From the NCBI GenBank assembly GCA_018857735.1, contig JABMCL010000882.1:537001-601000 (forward strand): a stretch of DNA of 64,000 nucleotides, read 5' to 3'. Shown one piece after another: positions 1 to 11,435 of this stretch. The DNA is from Alviniconcha marisindica (taxonomy: Eukaryota > Mollusca > Gastropoda > Provannidae). Under the pieces are notes generated by a model, which was not told the origin of the DNA, ran no database searches, and saw only the letters and a list, made by a program, of their open reading frames with translations. Each line of letters opens with the position of its first letter. Within the stretch, counting starts at the first letter, position 1. A program made the position numbers and the translations under genes.

Positions 1-140
1 CTCTATGACTATGAGTCTATCTCGGAGTATAAAATCTTTGGTAAGACCTAAGAAATGTCTCAGACTGAAGAGTCCATGATGCAGAGTTGAGTGCAAAGTG
101 TGGTCGCACTCAGACCCTGGTGTTGTGAACTGTCTGCCAG

Positions 141-341
141 CTATGGATGGGGACTCACCCCAACTGCCCGTCCATGGTGCTGCGGCCTGGGCAGCAGGAC
201 AAGCCTCTGCTCGACTGGGTGCGCGAACACCCTGACGCCCTGGGGACAGAGGTCAAGGACTACTTCAATGGCAACCTACCTTTCCTCTTCAAGGTGTTAT
301 CCGTGAGGACGTCTCTGTCCATTCAGGCTCACCCCAACAAG
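141..341 (+). CDS. MPI: MPI exon (first in window), residues LWMGTHP to QAHPNK
   Basis: The acceptor is tgtctgccag before base 141 and the donor is AAG/gtgagt after 341. Both ends are phase 0, giving 67 codons. The exon carries [21 protein letters not shown] and the zinc-binding QAHPNK. The preceding exon, ending at the equivalent of YAE, is not in the window. Confidence 0.93.
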
Positions 342-1089
342 GTGAGTGGTGTAGACTTCTAATGCACAGTACCTCTTAGTCTTATGCATCCGTGTTGAGG
401 GACTAACATGCTCAGTGCTCTTAAATTAAAATGTGCAAAGAGTAAGTAAAAAGAAATTAACTGGAAGGATAAAAATGTGCAGATAAACAAATGTTCGCCC
501 AATTAAGAACGGGCTTTAGGGCTCATCTCAAGATGAAGCACTCGACAAATGTTCATATAAATAAAAATAAAAAATATGTCTCTAGCCTGCCTTAAATAAA
601 TGTGTGTGTGTGTGTGTGTTTGCATGTGGTGCATGTGTGTGTAGATGTGTGTGTTTGCATGTGGTGTGTGTGTCTATATTGGGGGGGGAGGGGGGGTGAT
701 GATGAATTTCTGTAAATTATTAGTTAACATTGCATGTTTTGATGCTGGTTGTTTTTAGCTGGAGTATGAACTGTATGCACTAAGGGCTCATTTGAGAAAG
801 GGCACTCTAAGGCTCCACTATTATTGTTAATATTTATGTGTAGATGCCTACACCAGACAGTGTTCCCTGTCTCAGGTCCATGCAGAGCTTCTGCACAAAG
901 AGCGCCCTGACCTGTACAAGGACCCCAACCACAAGCCGGAGATGGCCATTGCACTGACACCATTCCTGGGTCTCTGCGGTTTCCGCCCCATCAAGGAAGT
1001 GGCTGAATACCTCCAGCGTAAGTCTCTGTGCCGGTCTGTCTCCCTCTTGGTATGTGTGCCTGCATGTCTGCCTGCCTGCCTGTATGTGC

Positions 1090-1131
<42 letters not shown>

Positions 1132-3360
1132 ATATGTGAGTGTGTGTGTGTGAGTGTGTGTGCCTGCCTGCTTGTGTGTGTGTGTGTGTCCGTGTGTGTG
1201 TGTGCATTGTGTGTATGTGTGCATGGGTGTGTGCATGCGTACATGCGTGTGTATGTTTAGGCATAGATGTAGGTGCTATTATATCATTGTAGGATCACAA
1301 AAGATGCAGCGTAACATTTACATACAGATAGTCTTTCTTTTTGCCTTTTTTTTAAGAAGGAAAAGACTGAGTGTCATCCAAAGAGCAGCATGATGGCAGG
1401 GTGGGACAGGGGAATGTGGCAACATTTACAGCCCATGGGTAAAAACACTGGATCCAACAGGAATGGGGATGGTCAGATTGTTTGAGGTTGAGGTATCTTT
1501 GGAGAGATGGTTGATGATGGTTCCATGCCTGAATAATGATGAAATATTTATGAAGTGCGAACCTCTAACATAGAAACAGAGCTCGGTACACTGTACGGAA
1601 TTCAGGTATAGTAAGCTGCAAAGTGCAATACTGATTCACTCTGAGAAGTATAGCACAGTAACGGCACTTGTACAGTATTGTATTTGGCTCCCACACCCTG
1701 CGCAGAGATTGAGGAGCTACGGAACGCAGTGGGCCCCAACAATGCCATCAAGCTGATCACTTTAACAACAACTATGACATAATAACGGCACTTGTATTGC
1801 GATTTGCTCCTGCGCAGAGATTGAGGAGCTGTGGAATGCGGTGGGCCCCAACAATGCTGTCAAGCTGATCACTTTAACAACAACTATGACACAATAACGG
1901 CACTTGTACTGTATTGTGTTTTGCTGCTGCGCAGAGATTGAGGAGCTGCAGAACACAGTGGGCCCCAACAACGCTATCAAGCTGATCACTTTAACAACAA
2001 CTATGACACAATAACAGCACTTGTACTGTATTGCGATTTGCTCCTGCGCAGAGATTGAGGAGCTGCGGAACGCGGTGGGCCCCAACAACACCATCAAGCT
2101 GATCACTTTAACAACTATGACATAATAACGGCACTTGTACTGTATTGCGTTTTGCTCCTGCGCAGAGATTGAGGAGCTGCGGAAAACAGTGGGCCCCAAA
2201 ATGCCACCAAGCTGATCACTTTAACAAGTATAACACAGTAACAGCACTTGTCCTGCATTGCGTTTTGCTCCTGCGCAGAAATTGAGGAGCTGCGGAACGC
2301 TGTGGGCCCCAACAATGCCATCAAGCTGATCACGGCCAGCCGCAGCATGACCATGCCCCTGCACCGAGAGGCCATGAAGGACTGCTTCTCTGGCCTGATG
2401 GAGAGCCACAAGGAAACCGTCAAGGCCGAGCTCAACAGTCTGGTGGGGAGGGTCCACGACATGAGTGAGTACAAGGAGGAGGAGGAGGAGGGGGGAACTA
2501 CTCTGTATTGGGCAGCTCAGCCAAACTGGTTTGCACGAGTGAATGCCCTTTGTAATCTTCCTCGCAAGATGTCACGAAAGGTCACAGCTGTCACTTCAGG
2601 GTTGATGTCTGAGTCGATGTTGGTTCACGCTGTGCATAACAATGGAAGTTGAACCTAGAATTGCAAAGCAGTAGAAATGTCAGTGCTGTTGTGTTTGCAA
2701 GAATTACAGGGGAAAGTTGATCGAGGATGGAAAAAAAGTGTCTTTGCATCGTTTCCCAGCTGACCGGAAGATCACAATTGCTTGGAAAAAAATGCATATT
2801 TTTGGCATCAAAAATGCCTCCAACGTTGGCAGTGTAAACCTCGCAAATTCACTGTCATCACCTTCCATTGTGGTGAAAGTATGCACCAAAAGTTAGCTTT
2901 TTTTAAACAGTCAAGGGACTTAAGTGATGCTGAATAATAGTCAAGGGAGTTAACGACCCTGCCTGAACCACCCAATAGTTTATGGTGATGACAGGGTTAA
3001 GTAGTTATCTGTGATGTGTACGCACGCGTGTCAGCTTTTGTGCTCTGTGCACAAAACGCGTCACAGATTTTCCAAAGACAAGAGTTACTGTGCTTGGCAA
3101 ATGGCCAGGACTGGTTGCAGAAGTAAGCTGTGTCTTTTGCTGGTGCTGCAGCTGAATTATATTTGCTGGTTTCTTTTTCTTCTTCTTGTCAGTGACTCAA
3201 GTGGCCAGCGTTGCAGTTCTCTGCGTAGAGGCTGCCGTGCCCTACCTCAGTTCAAATCCGCTTCGTCTCTCCTGTCTCTTCAGAAATTGTGATTTGTGGA
3301 CACTGTCTTGTGGCTTTGCCCCTTGCAGTTAATGAAACATTAAAATGGCTCTCATCTCTA

Positions 3361-3395
<35 letters not shown>

Positions 3396-6300
3396 TTCAG
3401 AGACAACTCAGCATTGAACCATTTAACAAACAAGCAGTTTATCAAGCTGCTCAAATGCTTCTTCACCACAAGCCAAAACTGATGCCAGAGGTTGTCATGT
3501 AGCAGGCGGGGCTGCAGTAGATGTTCTATTGTCGTGCTGCCAGTGTGACAGGAGCAGAGTTCTGACTGACCAGTTCTGTACTTGGTACAGTAGAAAAGTG
3601 TTTGGAGTATCATCAGTACTATCAGCTCAACCTTCCGGTTATCCGCTTGTCACTCATTTCTGTCATTCATTGTGTTCATGTTGTTGTTTTTCATCCTGCA
3701 GTGGCCCTGTGTGGTTGACAGGACATTAAAATCAAATTACTAACTAATGTTACCCCCACCCCCCACCCCCCCTTGCTAATCACACCAGAGGAAAGGGGAG
3801 ACGATCTGAAGTCGGTGGAAGGGGAGATCATCCTGAAGCTGAACAGGGAGTTTCCTGGTGATGCTGGAGCTTTCTGCGTCTATTTCCTCAACGTGGTGCG
3901 TCTGGAGCCTGGAGAAGCCATGTTCCTGGAGGCCAATCTGCCCCACGCCTACCTGTCTGGAGGTGAGAACTCTCAGCCCTACATCTGGCGCCTCTGCCCG
4001 CTCCTTGTATCTTCCAACTTCAGTCATTCAGGCGTCATCATTTGTAGCAGTAGAGTTGGCCCCAAAAGTGATTTTTCAACTCCGGTCTCACTCAGTTTTA
4101 TCCTTTATCCAAGCCCTATTTCATTCATCTTTGTTCATTTTCAAAGCTTTATTACATTCACCTTTGTCCATTTTCAAAGCACCTATCTCATTCAGTTTGT
4201 CCATTCTCCATTCTTCCCCAACCCCCTCCCTGTCCAGGCGCAATTTGGTTTTATCCATTTTCCCACCCCCTGCTCCATTTGCCCCTGGCTTATTCAACTT
4301 TAACCATTTTCCCCACCCCTGGCTTATTCAACTTTATCCATTTTCCCCACCCCTGGCTTATTCAACTCATCCATTTTCCCCACCCCTGGCTTATTATTCA
4401 ACTTTAACCATTTTCCCCACTCCTGGCTTATTGACTTTATTCATTTTCCTCACCCCTGGCTTATTTGACTTTAACCATTTCCCCACCCCTGGCTTATTTG
4501 ACTTTATTCATTTTCCCCACCCCTGGCTTATTCAACTTTTAACCATTTTCCCCACCCTTGGTTTATTTGACTTTATCCATTTTCCATATCCCTGGCTTAT
4601 TCAACTTTATCCATTTTCCCACACCTACCCCATTTAACTTTACCCATTTTTCCTATCCCTGGCTTATTCAACTTTATTCATTTTCCCACCCCTGTCCCAT
4701 ATGACTTTACCCATTTTCCCCATCCCTGGCTTATTCAACTTTATTCATTTTCCCACCCCTGCCCCATATGACTTTACCCATTTTCCCCATCCCTGCCCCA
4801 TTCAACATTTTCATTTTTCCACCCCTACCCCATTTGTTTCATCCATTTTTTCACATGTCTGCCCCCTTCAACATTTGTTCTGCATTTTTCCTCTATTCCA
4901 TTCATTTCTTTACACCCACAATAATTTTTGTTTTCAATTTAAATACTTGCCTTATGTATCTTCTCAGGCCAGTCTGTGTTTTACTATAGAGGTATACACA
5001 GAGAGACCTTACTATTATACTATAGAGGTATATATATATGACACAGAGAGAGACCTTACTATAGACTATAGAGGTATATGATATATAACACACAGAGAGA
5101 CCTCACTATAGAAGTGTATATACGTATAACAGAGAGAGAGGCCTTACTATAGAGGTGTGTATCTGTATATCAGAGAGAGAGGTCTTACTATAGTGGTCTA
5201 TATATATATATATGCATAACAGAGATACCTTACTATAGACCATAGCGGTATATGATATATATGTATAACACAACAGTAACAGAGAGACCTTACTATAGAG
5301 GTGTGTATATATGCATAACGGATAGAGAGAGACCTTACTATTGGGCGGTTCAGTGAAGCTGGTTTGCACGAGTGAATGCCCTTTGTAATCTTTCGTGCAA
5401 GATGTCGCGAGAGGTCACAGCGTCACTTCTGGGCCGATTTGTGAGGAGGCGTTGCTTCACACTGTGTATATCAATGGAAGTTGAACGTAGAATTGTGAAG
5501 CAGTAAAGTGCCATTATTGTTGCATTTGCAAAAATTACCGGGGAAAGGGGATGGAGAACGGAAAAAAGTGTCTTTACATCGTTTTTCGGCGAACCAGAAG
5601 ATCACGAGTTCATGAAAAAAATAAGTTTTTTGCTATCCTATAGCATGAGCAACAAGTTACTGCTTGTTGCCAGATATATTTTGACTATGGACCTTCAAAA
5701 ATGCCTTTAAAGTTGGCACTGTAAACTTCGCGAATTTATTGTCACCGCCTGTCATTGTGAAGAAAGTACGCACCGGAAGTAAAAACAGCCAAGGGACTTA
5801 AGCAATGCCGGGCAAAAGTCAAGGGAGTTAACAACCCCGCCTGAACCACCGTAATAGATGTGTGTATAAGCATAACACAGAGAGAGGCCTTTTTCCCCCA
5901 CCCAGACTGCATGGAGTGCATGGCGTGTTCGGACAACGTGGTGCGAGCTGGCCTAACCCCCAAGTACATTGACAAACACACGCTGGTGGAGATGCTGGAC
6001 TATACCGGCCGCTCTGTCAACCGCACCAAGTTCCAGGGCATCGAAGACAACCAGGAGATCATGACCACCATCTTCCGCCCCCCTGTCCCCGACTTTGGCG
6101 TCAGCAGGTATCAGGTAGGTCGAGTCAGCCATTCAGTGCTGCTGGAGATCAGTGGTTTTGTATATATTATTATTACGTGTATATATTTGGAGAAACAGCG
6201 CATAAGTAAGTAAACATGATGCTTAACATCCACAAAAACCATAAGGCTTATTAGGGACGGGGAGAAGGGGGTATGGAGGTGGGGGGAGAGGGAGGGGGAT

Positions 6301-7157
6301 TATATACCTATCACTACACTGTCACCACCAGAATGACTTCTGCATTAAGGTGGGCAGGATGAGAGCCATTTTAATGTTTCATAATTGTGAGGGTCGAAGT
6401 CACAAGACAGTGTCCACAGACCACAACTTTTGAAGAGAAAGGAGAGCCGAAGCAGATTCGAACCGAAGTCCCTCTGCTTACCAACCTAACGCCTTACCGC
6501 TAGGCCAAACCGGCTCACTAACAGCACATAAAAGAGTACATTATTATTAGATGTGTGCGTTGTGCAATCATGGGATGCAGTTGTTCCGGCTCTCTCTCTC
6601 CTTCAGTCCGCCTCACCCTCTCTCTCCCCCTCACCACCTCTCCACCCCACCCCACCCCCAGTCTGAACCAACTATAAAACTATTTTCCGGTCTGCCTGAA
6701 GGAGATGGTTTGATACATAGTTTGAATGACCTGTGGTTGTTTGAATGTATAGAAACCCATCATTTTTTGTAGAAAATTATGATTTTTTTAATTATTATTT
6801 TTATAATTATTATAAAAATTAAAAGTAATGTGTCATGAGGAAGGGTTTGATCAGCAGTTCCTTAGCAGTGCAGACAGCAGAGGTAAGCCTCTGAAGGGCT
6901 GTCTCAGCAGCACGGTCACAGTCCTTGTGCTTGTGCAGGTCCCGGCAGGCGTCAAGGAGTTCAAGCTGATCGCCTTGGACAGCGCCAGCATCTGCATCGT
7001 GGTGCACGGGGAGGGGCTGGCCACCAACGACACCATCGAGGGCCCGCTGAAGCTGCGCAAAGGCGCCATCTTCTTCATGGCCGCCCAGCAGGAGGCCAGC
7101 GTCAGTGTGACCAGCGACGGGATGCTGCTCTTCAGAGCCTACGCTGGGCTGTTGTGA
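141..7157 (+). CDS. MPI: mannose-6-phosphate isomerase, 3' part of gene (six exons)
   Basis: This gene encodes phosphomannose isomerase, the cytosolic zinc enzyme that interconverts fructose-6-phosphate and mannose-6-phosphate and feeds GDP-mannose and glycosylation. Exons at 141-341, 876-1017, 2279-2464, 3789-3962, 5906-6114 and 6939-7157 join in phase to 376 residues plus stop. The human protein is about 423 residues, so roughly 50 N-terminal residues lie upstream of the window. Numbered from the first residue visible here, the zinc ligands of the family are present: Gln62 and His64 (in QAHPNK), Glu89 (in KPEM) and His229 (in NLPHAY). The active-site Arg is Arg248 in VRAGLTPK. The order matches type I PMI from start to end. 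The introns are heavily invaded by repeats, but the reading frame is intact, so the gene looks functional. It converges on TFDP, 20 kb away on the other strand. Confidence 0.95.
342..875 (+). other. MPI intron with TG microsatellite and G-run
   Basis: This intron contains a TG/TGCATG repeat at about 600-676 followed by a G-rich run at about 681-697. I see no coding potential. Confidence 0.8.
876..1017 (+). CDS. MPI: MPI exon with KPEM zinc ligand
   Basis: The acceptor is ccctgtctcag and the donor is CAGC/gtaagt, with one base carried over. The exon encodes [20 protein letters not shown] followed by [18 protein letters not shown], the most conserved stretch of PMI. The Glu of KPEM is a zinc ligand. 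Confidence 0.94.
1078..1258 (+). repeat. (TG)n microsatellite with degenerate flanks
   Basis: TG/TGTGC repeats start about 60 bp inside the intron that follows the preceding MPI exon. They produce spurious His/Thr or Cys/Val open frames on both strands. Confidence 0.9.
1640..2278 (+). repeat. tandem array duplicating an MPI 3' splice site and exon start
   Basis: Five imperfect units of 112-117 bp precede the real exon. Each contains about 50 bases of intron end, the acceptor CTGCGCAG, and about 55 bases homologous to the first codons of the downstream exon ([17 protein letters not shown]). Decoy acceptors end at 1705, 1817, 1934, 2051 and 2165; the true one ends at 2278. After the shared exon-like stretch each unit runs into tttaacaa with no donor consensus and reaches a stop a few codons later. 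Unit 5 also has a small deletion in the GGGCCCCAA block. Confidence 0.95.
2279..2464 (+). CDS. MPI: MPI exon downstream of the acceptor array
   Basis: The acceptor is the sixth and last CTGCGCAG of the array; the donor is ATGA/gtgagt. The two leading bases complete a Gln codon with the preceding exon and one trailing base is carried over. Only this copy continues past KLIT into [18 protein letters not shown] and a donor, so it is the functional exon. Confidence 0.93.
2508..2975 (+). mobile_element. THAP-finger transposon relic, copy 1
   Basis: This element lies in an MPI intron and has a second copy at 5341-5854. Short terminal inverted repeats are visible: TTGGGCAGCTCAG on the left, and CTGAACCACCCAA on the right, which reads TTGGGTGGTTCAG in reverse. 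A TA dinucleotide flanks both ends. From 2678 to 2893 one frame stays open and encodes a C2CH-type THAP finger: Cys-x-Cys-Cys at the start, then [18 protein letters not shown] and a later VCTKS, where the usual final His is missing. The rest of a transposase is absent. THAP fingers are typical of P-element and Kolobok-type transposases, but the superfamily cannot be fixed here. Confidence 0.75.
3203..3393 (+). mobile_element. tRNA-derived SINE, degraded copy
   Basis: A B-box-like GTTCAAATCCG at about 3250 is followed by the body of the SINE family also seen at 6204, 45349 and 48561 (GTGGACACTGTCTTGTGG, ACATTAAAATGGCTCTCATC). It ends in a run of 32 C. The A-box half is weak. Confidence 0.7.
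3690..3750 (+). repeat. SINE 3'-tail fragment
   Basis: The motif CTGTGTGGTTGACAGGAC followed by ATTAAAATC recurs at 9925-9965 on the + strand, and as reverse complements at 19570-19625 and 30095-30135. It looks like the conserved 3' end of a separate SINE family. Confidence 0.55.
3789..3962 (+). CDS. MPI: MPI exon with NLPHAY zinc ligand
   Basis: The acceptor is taatcacaccag and the donor is GGAG/gtgaga. The exon encodes the stretch ending [20 protein letters not shown]. The His of PHAY is the fourth metal ligand of the family. Phase +2 in, +1 out. Confidence 0.94.
4290..4860 (+). repeat. minisatellite, about 33-bp unit
   Basis: About 16 imperfect copies of a unit built from CCATTTTCCCCACCCCTGGC and TTATTCAACTTTA lie in the MPI intron after the NLPHAY exon. 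The array drives long Phe/Pro/His frames with no protein homology. Confidence 0.9.
4975..5340 (+). repeat. minisatellite, about 45-bp unit, split by the THAP element
   Basis: Units of ACTATAGAGGTATATAT plus ACACAGAGAGAGACCTT repeat about eight times. The array is interrupted by the THAP element at 5341-5854 and resumes for one unit at 5855-5890, directly against the polypyrimidine tract of the next MPI exon. Confidence 0.88.
5341..5854 (+). mobile_element. THAP-finger transposon relic, copy 2
   Basis: This is a second, more degraded copy of the element at 2508-2975, in the same orientation and in the next-but-one MPI intron. The ends are TTGGGCGGTTCAG and CTGAACCACCGTAA, flanked by TA. The THAP core survives as [15 protein letters not shown] and then meets a stop. 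About 60 extra bases around 5635-5695 are absent from copy 1. It inserted at a TA inside the 45-bp minisatellite. Confidence 0.75.
5906..6114 (+). CDS. MPI: MPI exon with catalytic Arg region
   Basis: The acceptor is tttttcccccacccag. The donor is TATCAG/gtaggt, which keeps phase 0 with the last exon; an alternative donor AGCAG/gtatca lies 9 bases upstream. The exon encodes [20 protein letters not shown] and continues to [20 protein letters not shown] holds the family's active-site Arg. Confidence 0.94.
6204..6518 (-). mobile_element. full-length tRNA-derived SINE
   Basis: Read on the minus strand, the element starts GTGAGCCGGTTTGGCCTAG, contains an A box (TGGCCTAGCGGTAAGGCG) and a B box (GGTTCGAATCTG), a body of about 170 bp, a polypyrimidine stretch, and a 3' end TAAGCCTTATGG...GTGGATGTTAAGCATC closing with TTAC repeats. 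This is the most complete copy in the window and defines the family. It lies in the last MPI intron. Confidence 0.88.
6939..7157 (+). CDS. MPI: MPI terminal coding exon
   Basis: The acceptor is ttgtgcttgtgcag; the exon starts in phase 0 and ends TGA at 7157. It encodes [18 protein letters not shown] through [10 protein letters not shown], the C-terminal jelly-roll strand set of PMI. The ending resembles the human protein's LIFRACCLL. Confidence 0.95.
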   Translation, partial: VPAGVKEFKLIALDSASICIVVHGEGLATNDTIEGPLKLRKGAIFFMAAQQEASVSVTSDGMLLFRAYAGLL

Positions 7158-8239
7158 TGCTGGAATGGGCAGGAGGCATACCAGGTCATGCCGGTGTTGG
7201 TGACGTCATAGGCGCGAGGAGAGAGTGGGAGGTTTTCTCATGTACCACAAGAGATCAGTGAGCCGTTTAGCAGCTGTAGACGTCTAGGAAACTGCAGGAG
7301 TTGATCGCTCTCTTTTTTTGTAGACCGTTGAAGTGGAAAGCTCTTACACTTTTTTCCTGTCTTTTTTTTCCTTCTCCCCCCTCCCCCCCCCTCCCCCTCC
7401 CCCACCCCTTTAATCTTAAGAAGCATTAGATCACTTACGGCTGTTTTGAGAAGTTATAAATAATTGAAAAGTGAGAGACCTTTGTTTGTAGCATACATCT
7501 TTTAAAGGTACGCAAATAAATGTCTAAACATGTATGTAAACTGTAGAGAATAGAATTTCTCTGTGTGTGTATTGGTAAATGCAGGTCAGAGCTTGCTGAC
7601 CAGGCAGAGTTAGCGTAGTGAAACACTTTGACTTCCTGCTGAATCTCATGTTTTGTGCACTTTTCTGGAAGTTGTTCTGCATAGATTTACACATGCACTG
7701 TGTCAGAGTAATTTGTCCTCTACTTTTAGATAGGAAGCGTTTCTGTGGCATTAGCATACATCACTTGCATCCAGGAATCAGGCATCATGTTGCATTGTAT
7801 TGCGAATACATTTTGCTACTCCAGAGTGAACATGCGGACACTGGATTGAATTTGCTGAGGAGCTGCATGCATGCGACGCTGCGTTGACTGGTGCTGAACA
7901 CAGTTGCCTGTTCAGCGAGCCAAATCAGAATCTCTTTTACACGCAGCACTTTGCGTTGCTGTAGACGGCACGGTTAACCAGCCATGCTGCTGTGCTTTGC
8001 TATCTTCCCTCGCTTAGCAGTCACTCACCTTGGTGCTCATAGAGCGCATTTCCTCGCAAATTGTTCCTGCTGTGTCTTTGCCATTTCATTAGACACGGAC
8101 CCACGTTTCTGTTCAGGTGCTGCGACTGAAACCTGCAGGTTTAGAACAAAGATAATTATGTTGAAAATGTAAATGTCAGAGCATTTTTTTTTTCTCATTT
8201 AACACACCCTTGTTTCTCCCCTCCCCCCAGCCCTCCCCT

Positions 8240-8271
<32 letters not shown>

Positions 8272-10429
8272 CCCCCCCTCCCCCCACCCCCCCTCCCCAC
8301 CTCCCCCCCCCCCCCTTAACGTCTCTGTATCATTTGAGGAGATCCCAGTAACAGAAATCCTATTCTATTATCCTGTCTCATGTTACAGCTCATTAGTCTG
8401 GTAAACCTCCCCTCTCTTTCCTTGCCGTTGGTTTTTGTTAGGTCTGAATTTGCACTGGGCTGTTTATGTGTGGAAACATGCCTGTGTCCCTGGGTGGTAA
8501 ATAAATGTTGATTTGATCTCATAGTTTTAGTAGAGCATTGCTGAGGTAGCATTTCCTGGGGATTTTTGTGTTTTTGTTTTCAGTAGTGCATCATAAAGTA
8601 ACAGTGTGATTAGCCAAAGAGACTGTCGTCTTTAAAACGTTTTCCTGAGGCATTGTCTCTTTTCTTCTTCTTTTTTTTCTTGGCTTTTTTTATGTGAAAT
8701 TTTGAGACATTTTTGTACGTAGTAATAATAATAAGGCTTACGCCCCGTAAAAATTTACGAGCTCACGGTGCTGCACATTATCAACATGACAATAAATTAA
8801 AAAAAGGTAAGGTGGAAGAAGCATGTCAGGTTGTGAACATGCACCTGCTGCCATAATGCACCTTCTGTCCTTGTACTAAAGCAAAATTGTGTTTTGGCAT
8901 GTTAGCAAATTTTCCGCAGGAAGCCTGCACTTTCAACATAATTTAATGAAGACGGTTTGCAGCTGAGGTGGCACTGTGTGTTGATTGCTTTCACACTAAG
9001 TGGGATGAAGCACTGCGTGGGTTGTTTGCCATAACCCTTTGGACCTCATTACATGACTGGCAGGTGCTGGAAAAACCCAGAGTATCAAGAAAAGAAAAAA
9101 AAGGGCTGATCTCACATTAGTCACAAACACTGTTTTACTCATGATGCTAGTCATTCTTTTAAAAATATCTATTGCTTTTGCTTGCACGTATTCAAGGCAG
9201 TCTGCTAACAACTTGCGTGTTGTATTTTGTTAGATGATCATTCTCATTGTGTTGCCTCGCTTCAAAATCCCTCGATACATTTCCCCCTCAGTCTGCGCAG
9301 TAACAAATCTGACCAAACCCCTCCACCCCTAAGGGAGGCCAGTGGTGTCTGATGTCCCTCTCCTGTCTGGAATCTCAGGGCTGTGATTTGATTCCCCCTT
9401 TCTGTCTCCTCTTGTGTTTTGCTGCCTTGTCCTGTTGCTCATTCTGTTCCGTCATTTTTCTGCTAATGGTCCATTCTTTTTTGGGCAGAAAATTCCTGTG
9501 ATTTTTTTTCATTAATTTAAGAGATAGGCTTTTTTGTTGAGCAGCTAGGAGATGATAGCTGGCTGATGGTATGTGCAGCTTGCTGCCATATGGCACTGGT
9601 GTTTGCCATTATGTATTAATGTAAGACTTTTTTTGTTTTGTCCATTAAACATTTTTTGGGGGTATGTTTCTTTAATCTGGTAATGATAAATCAGATACAG
9701 CAGTCAGCAATACCATCATGTCATAGCATTATATGCTCTCTTTTTGAACAAGGACAATATCGAAGGGACTAACTCTTTGACAAATTTGTGTTTGATGTTT
9801 GCGTGTATGTTACGTTTTATACCTGTGCATGGGTTGACTTTGTAGATTTGACTAGAGAAAGGGTTTGCAGATGAGAAGAGTTTTGAAATGTACATTTGAT
9901 TATGATAGAGTGCGATTGTCCTCAGGTGACCCTGTATGGTTGACAGGACGTTAAAATCCAAGGATTAACTGACTAACCAAACCTGCCTGGACACACAGGC
10001 TAGAATTTTCATTTCATGTGGTTGGTGTATCTAAAAAATAGTTTTTGGTTTAAAAATAGATTTCTGAAACACATGAAACAAAATGACATTCTAATGTAGC
10101 TCTGTCAGGATTGTTGCTAGTAATGCAGAAAAGGAATGCACAGTTGGATTTGTTTGGGATTTTTTTGTGGGGGGTAGGGCACAGGTGGGGGGAGGGGTAT
10201 TTTGTCAGATGTAGTATTAAGTTCAGACTTGGTGCTTTTTGTGCTATGCTGTTTGGTCGCCATCAGGCTGGTTCATCTGTGTGTTTGTTTATCATGGGTT
10301 GGCTGGGCGCAAACCAAATTACTTACTTACTTACACCTTTATCATGATGGGTTCAGTGCAAATCTGTGTGGTGTGTGAGGTGAGACAGTTATCCACTTCT
10401 GTGAGTAGTACCTTGTTTGTGCTCTGTGT
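7158..10429 (+). other. MPI 3' UTR and downstream non-coding DNA
   Basis: No coding potential is recognised. A candidate polyadenylation signal AATAAA lies at 7515-7520, about 360 bases after the stop. Further AATAAA motifs occur near 8500 and 12222, so the true 3' end is unknown. A SINE-tail fragment lies at 9925-9965. Confidence 0.5.
8213..8316 (+). repeat. C-rich homopolymer tract
   Basis: About 100 bases are almost pure C with scattered T and A. The minus strand is correspondingly G-rich and could fold into quadruplexes. Confidence 0.9.
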
Positions 10430-11435
10430 GACTGACGTGACTAATGCAATGCAATGGTCTGTTCCACTTTTGTGTGCCGAGTGGCAGGCTTAGCTGTTAC
10501 AGTACAGTGGTCTGGCTCGCTCTTGTTTTTCTGTGTGACAGACATGACTGTTAAACACACAACAGTCTGTCCCAGGTTTGTGTTCTTTGTGGCTGACGTT
10601 GCTGTTACAGTACAGTGTTCTGCATCATCTTTGTGTTCTGTGTGGGTTCTGTGACAATATTCTGTCCCGTATTTGCGTTATCCATGACCGACATGGCTGT
10701 TGCAATACCATGTTCTGTCCCGTGTCTGTTAAATACAGTGCAGTGTTCTGTCCCATGTTTGTGTTCTGTACGACTGTTACAATGGTGTTCTACCCCATTT
10801 TTGTGTTGCGCATGACTTACATGGTAACATGGCTGTTACAGTACAATGTTCTGCCCCATGTCCATGTTCTGTATGGCTGTTACAATAAAGTGTTCTGTCC
10901 CATCTATGTGTTATGCATGACTCGCAAGACTGTTACCATACATTGGTCTGTCCCATGTCTGTGTACTGTATGACTGTTAAAATACAGTGTTCTTTGCCAT
11001 CTTTGTGTAATGCATGACTTACAAGACTGTTACAATACATTGGTCTGCCCCATGTCTGTGTACTGTATGGCTGTTACAATACAGTGTTCTGTCCCATCTT
11101 TGTGTTATGCATGACTTACGTGACTGTTACAATGCAGTGGTCTGTCCCTTGTCCGTGGCTGCTACAGTACAGTGGTCTGTCCCATGTCTGTGTACTGTAT
11201 GGCTGTTACAATACAATGTTCTGTCCATGTCTGTGTCCTGTATGGCTGTAACAATACAGTGTTCTGTCCCATCTTTGTGTTATGCATGACTTACATGACT
11301 GTTACAATACAGTGGTCTGTCCCATATCTGTGTTTTGTGTGGCTGACATTGTCCCAACAATGCAGTGTTCTGTCCCATGCTTGTGTTCTGTCTGACTGAC
11401 ATGGCTGTTACAATGTTCTGTCCCATGTTTCAAGG
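10430..11435 (+). repeat. degenerate minisatellite of about 1 kb
   Basis: Alternating units of roughly 45-60 bp contain TGTTACAATACAGTGTTCTG, TCCCATCTTTGTGTTATGCA and TGACTTACATGAC. They lie downstream of MPI on its sense strand and could be in its 3' UTR. The Cys/Val-rich frames across it are by-products. Confidence 0.88.

Noticed and set aside
834..1264. His/Thr-rich frames
   Set aside because: CA/TG microsatellite in an MPI intron.
1706..2220. Five extra mutually exclusive MPI exons
   Set aside because: The copies have acceptors but no donors, carry early stops, and unit 5 is frameshifted; they are duplicated exon ends rather than exons.
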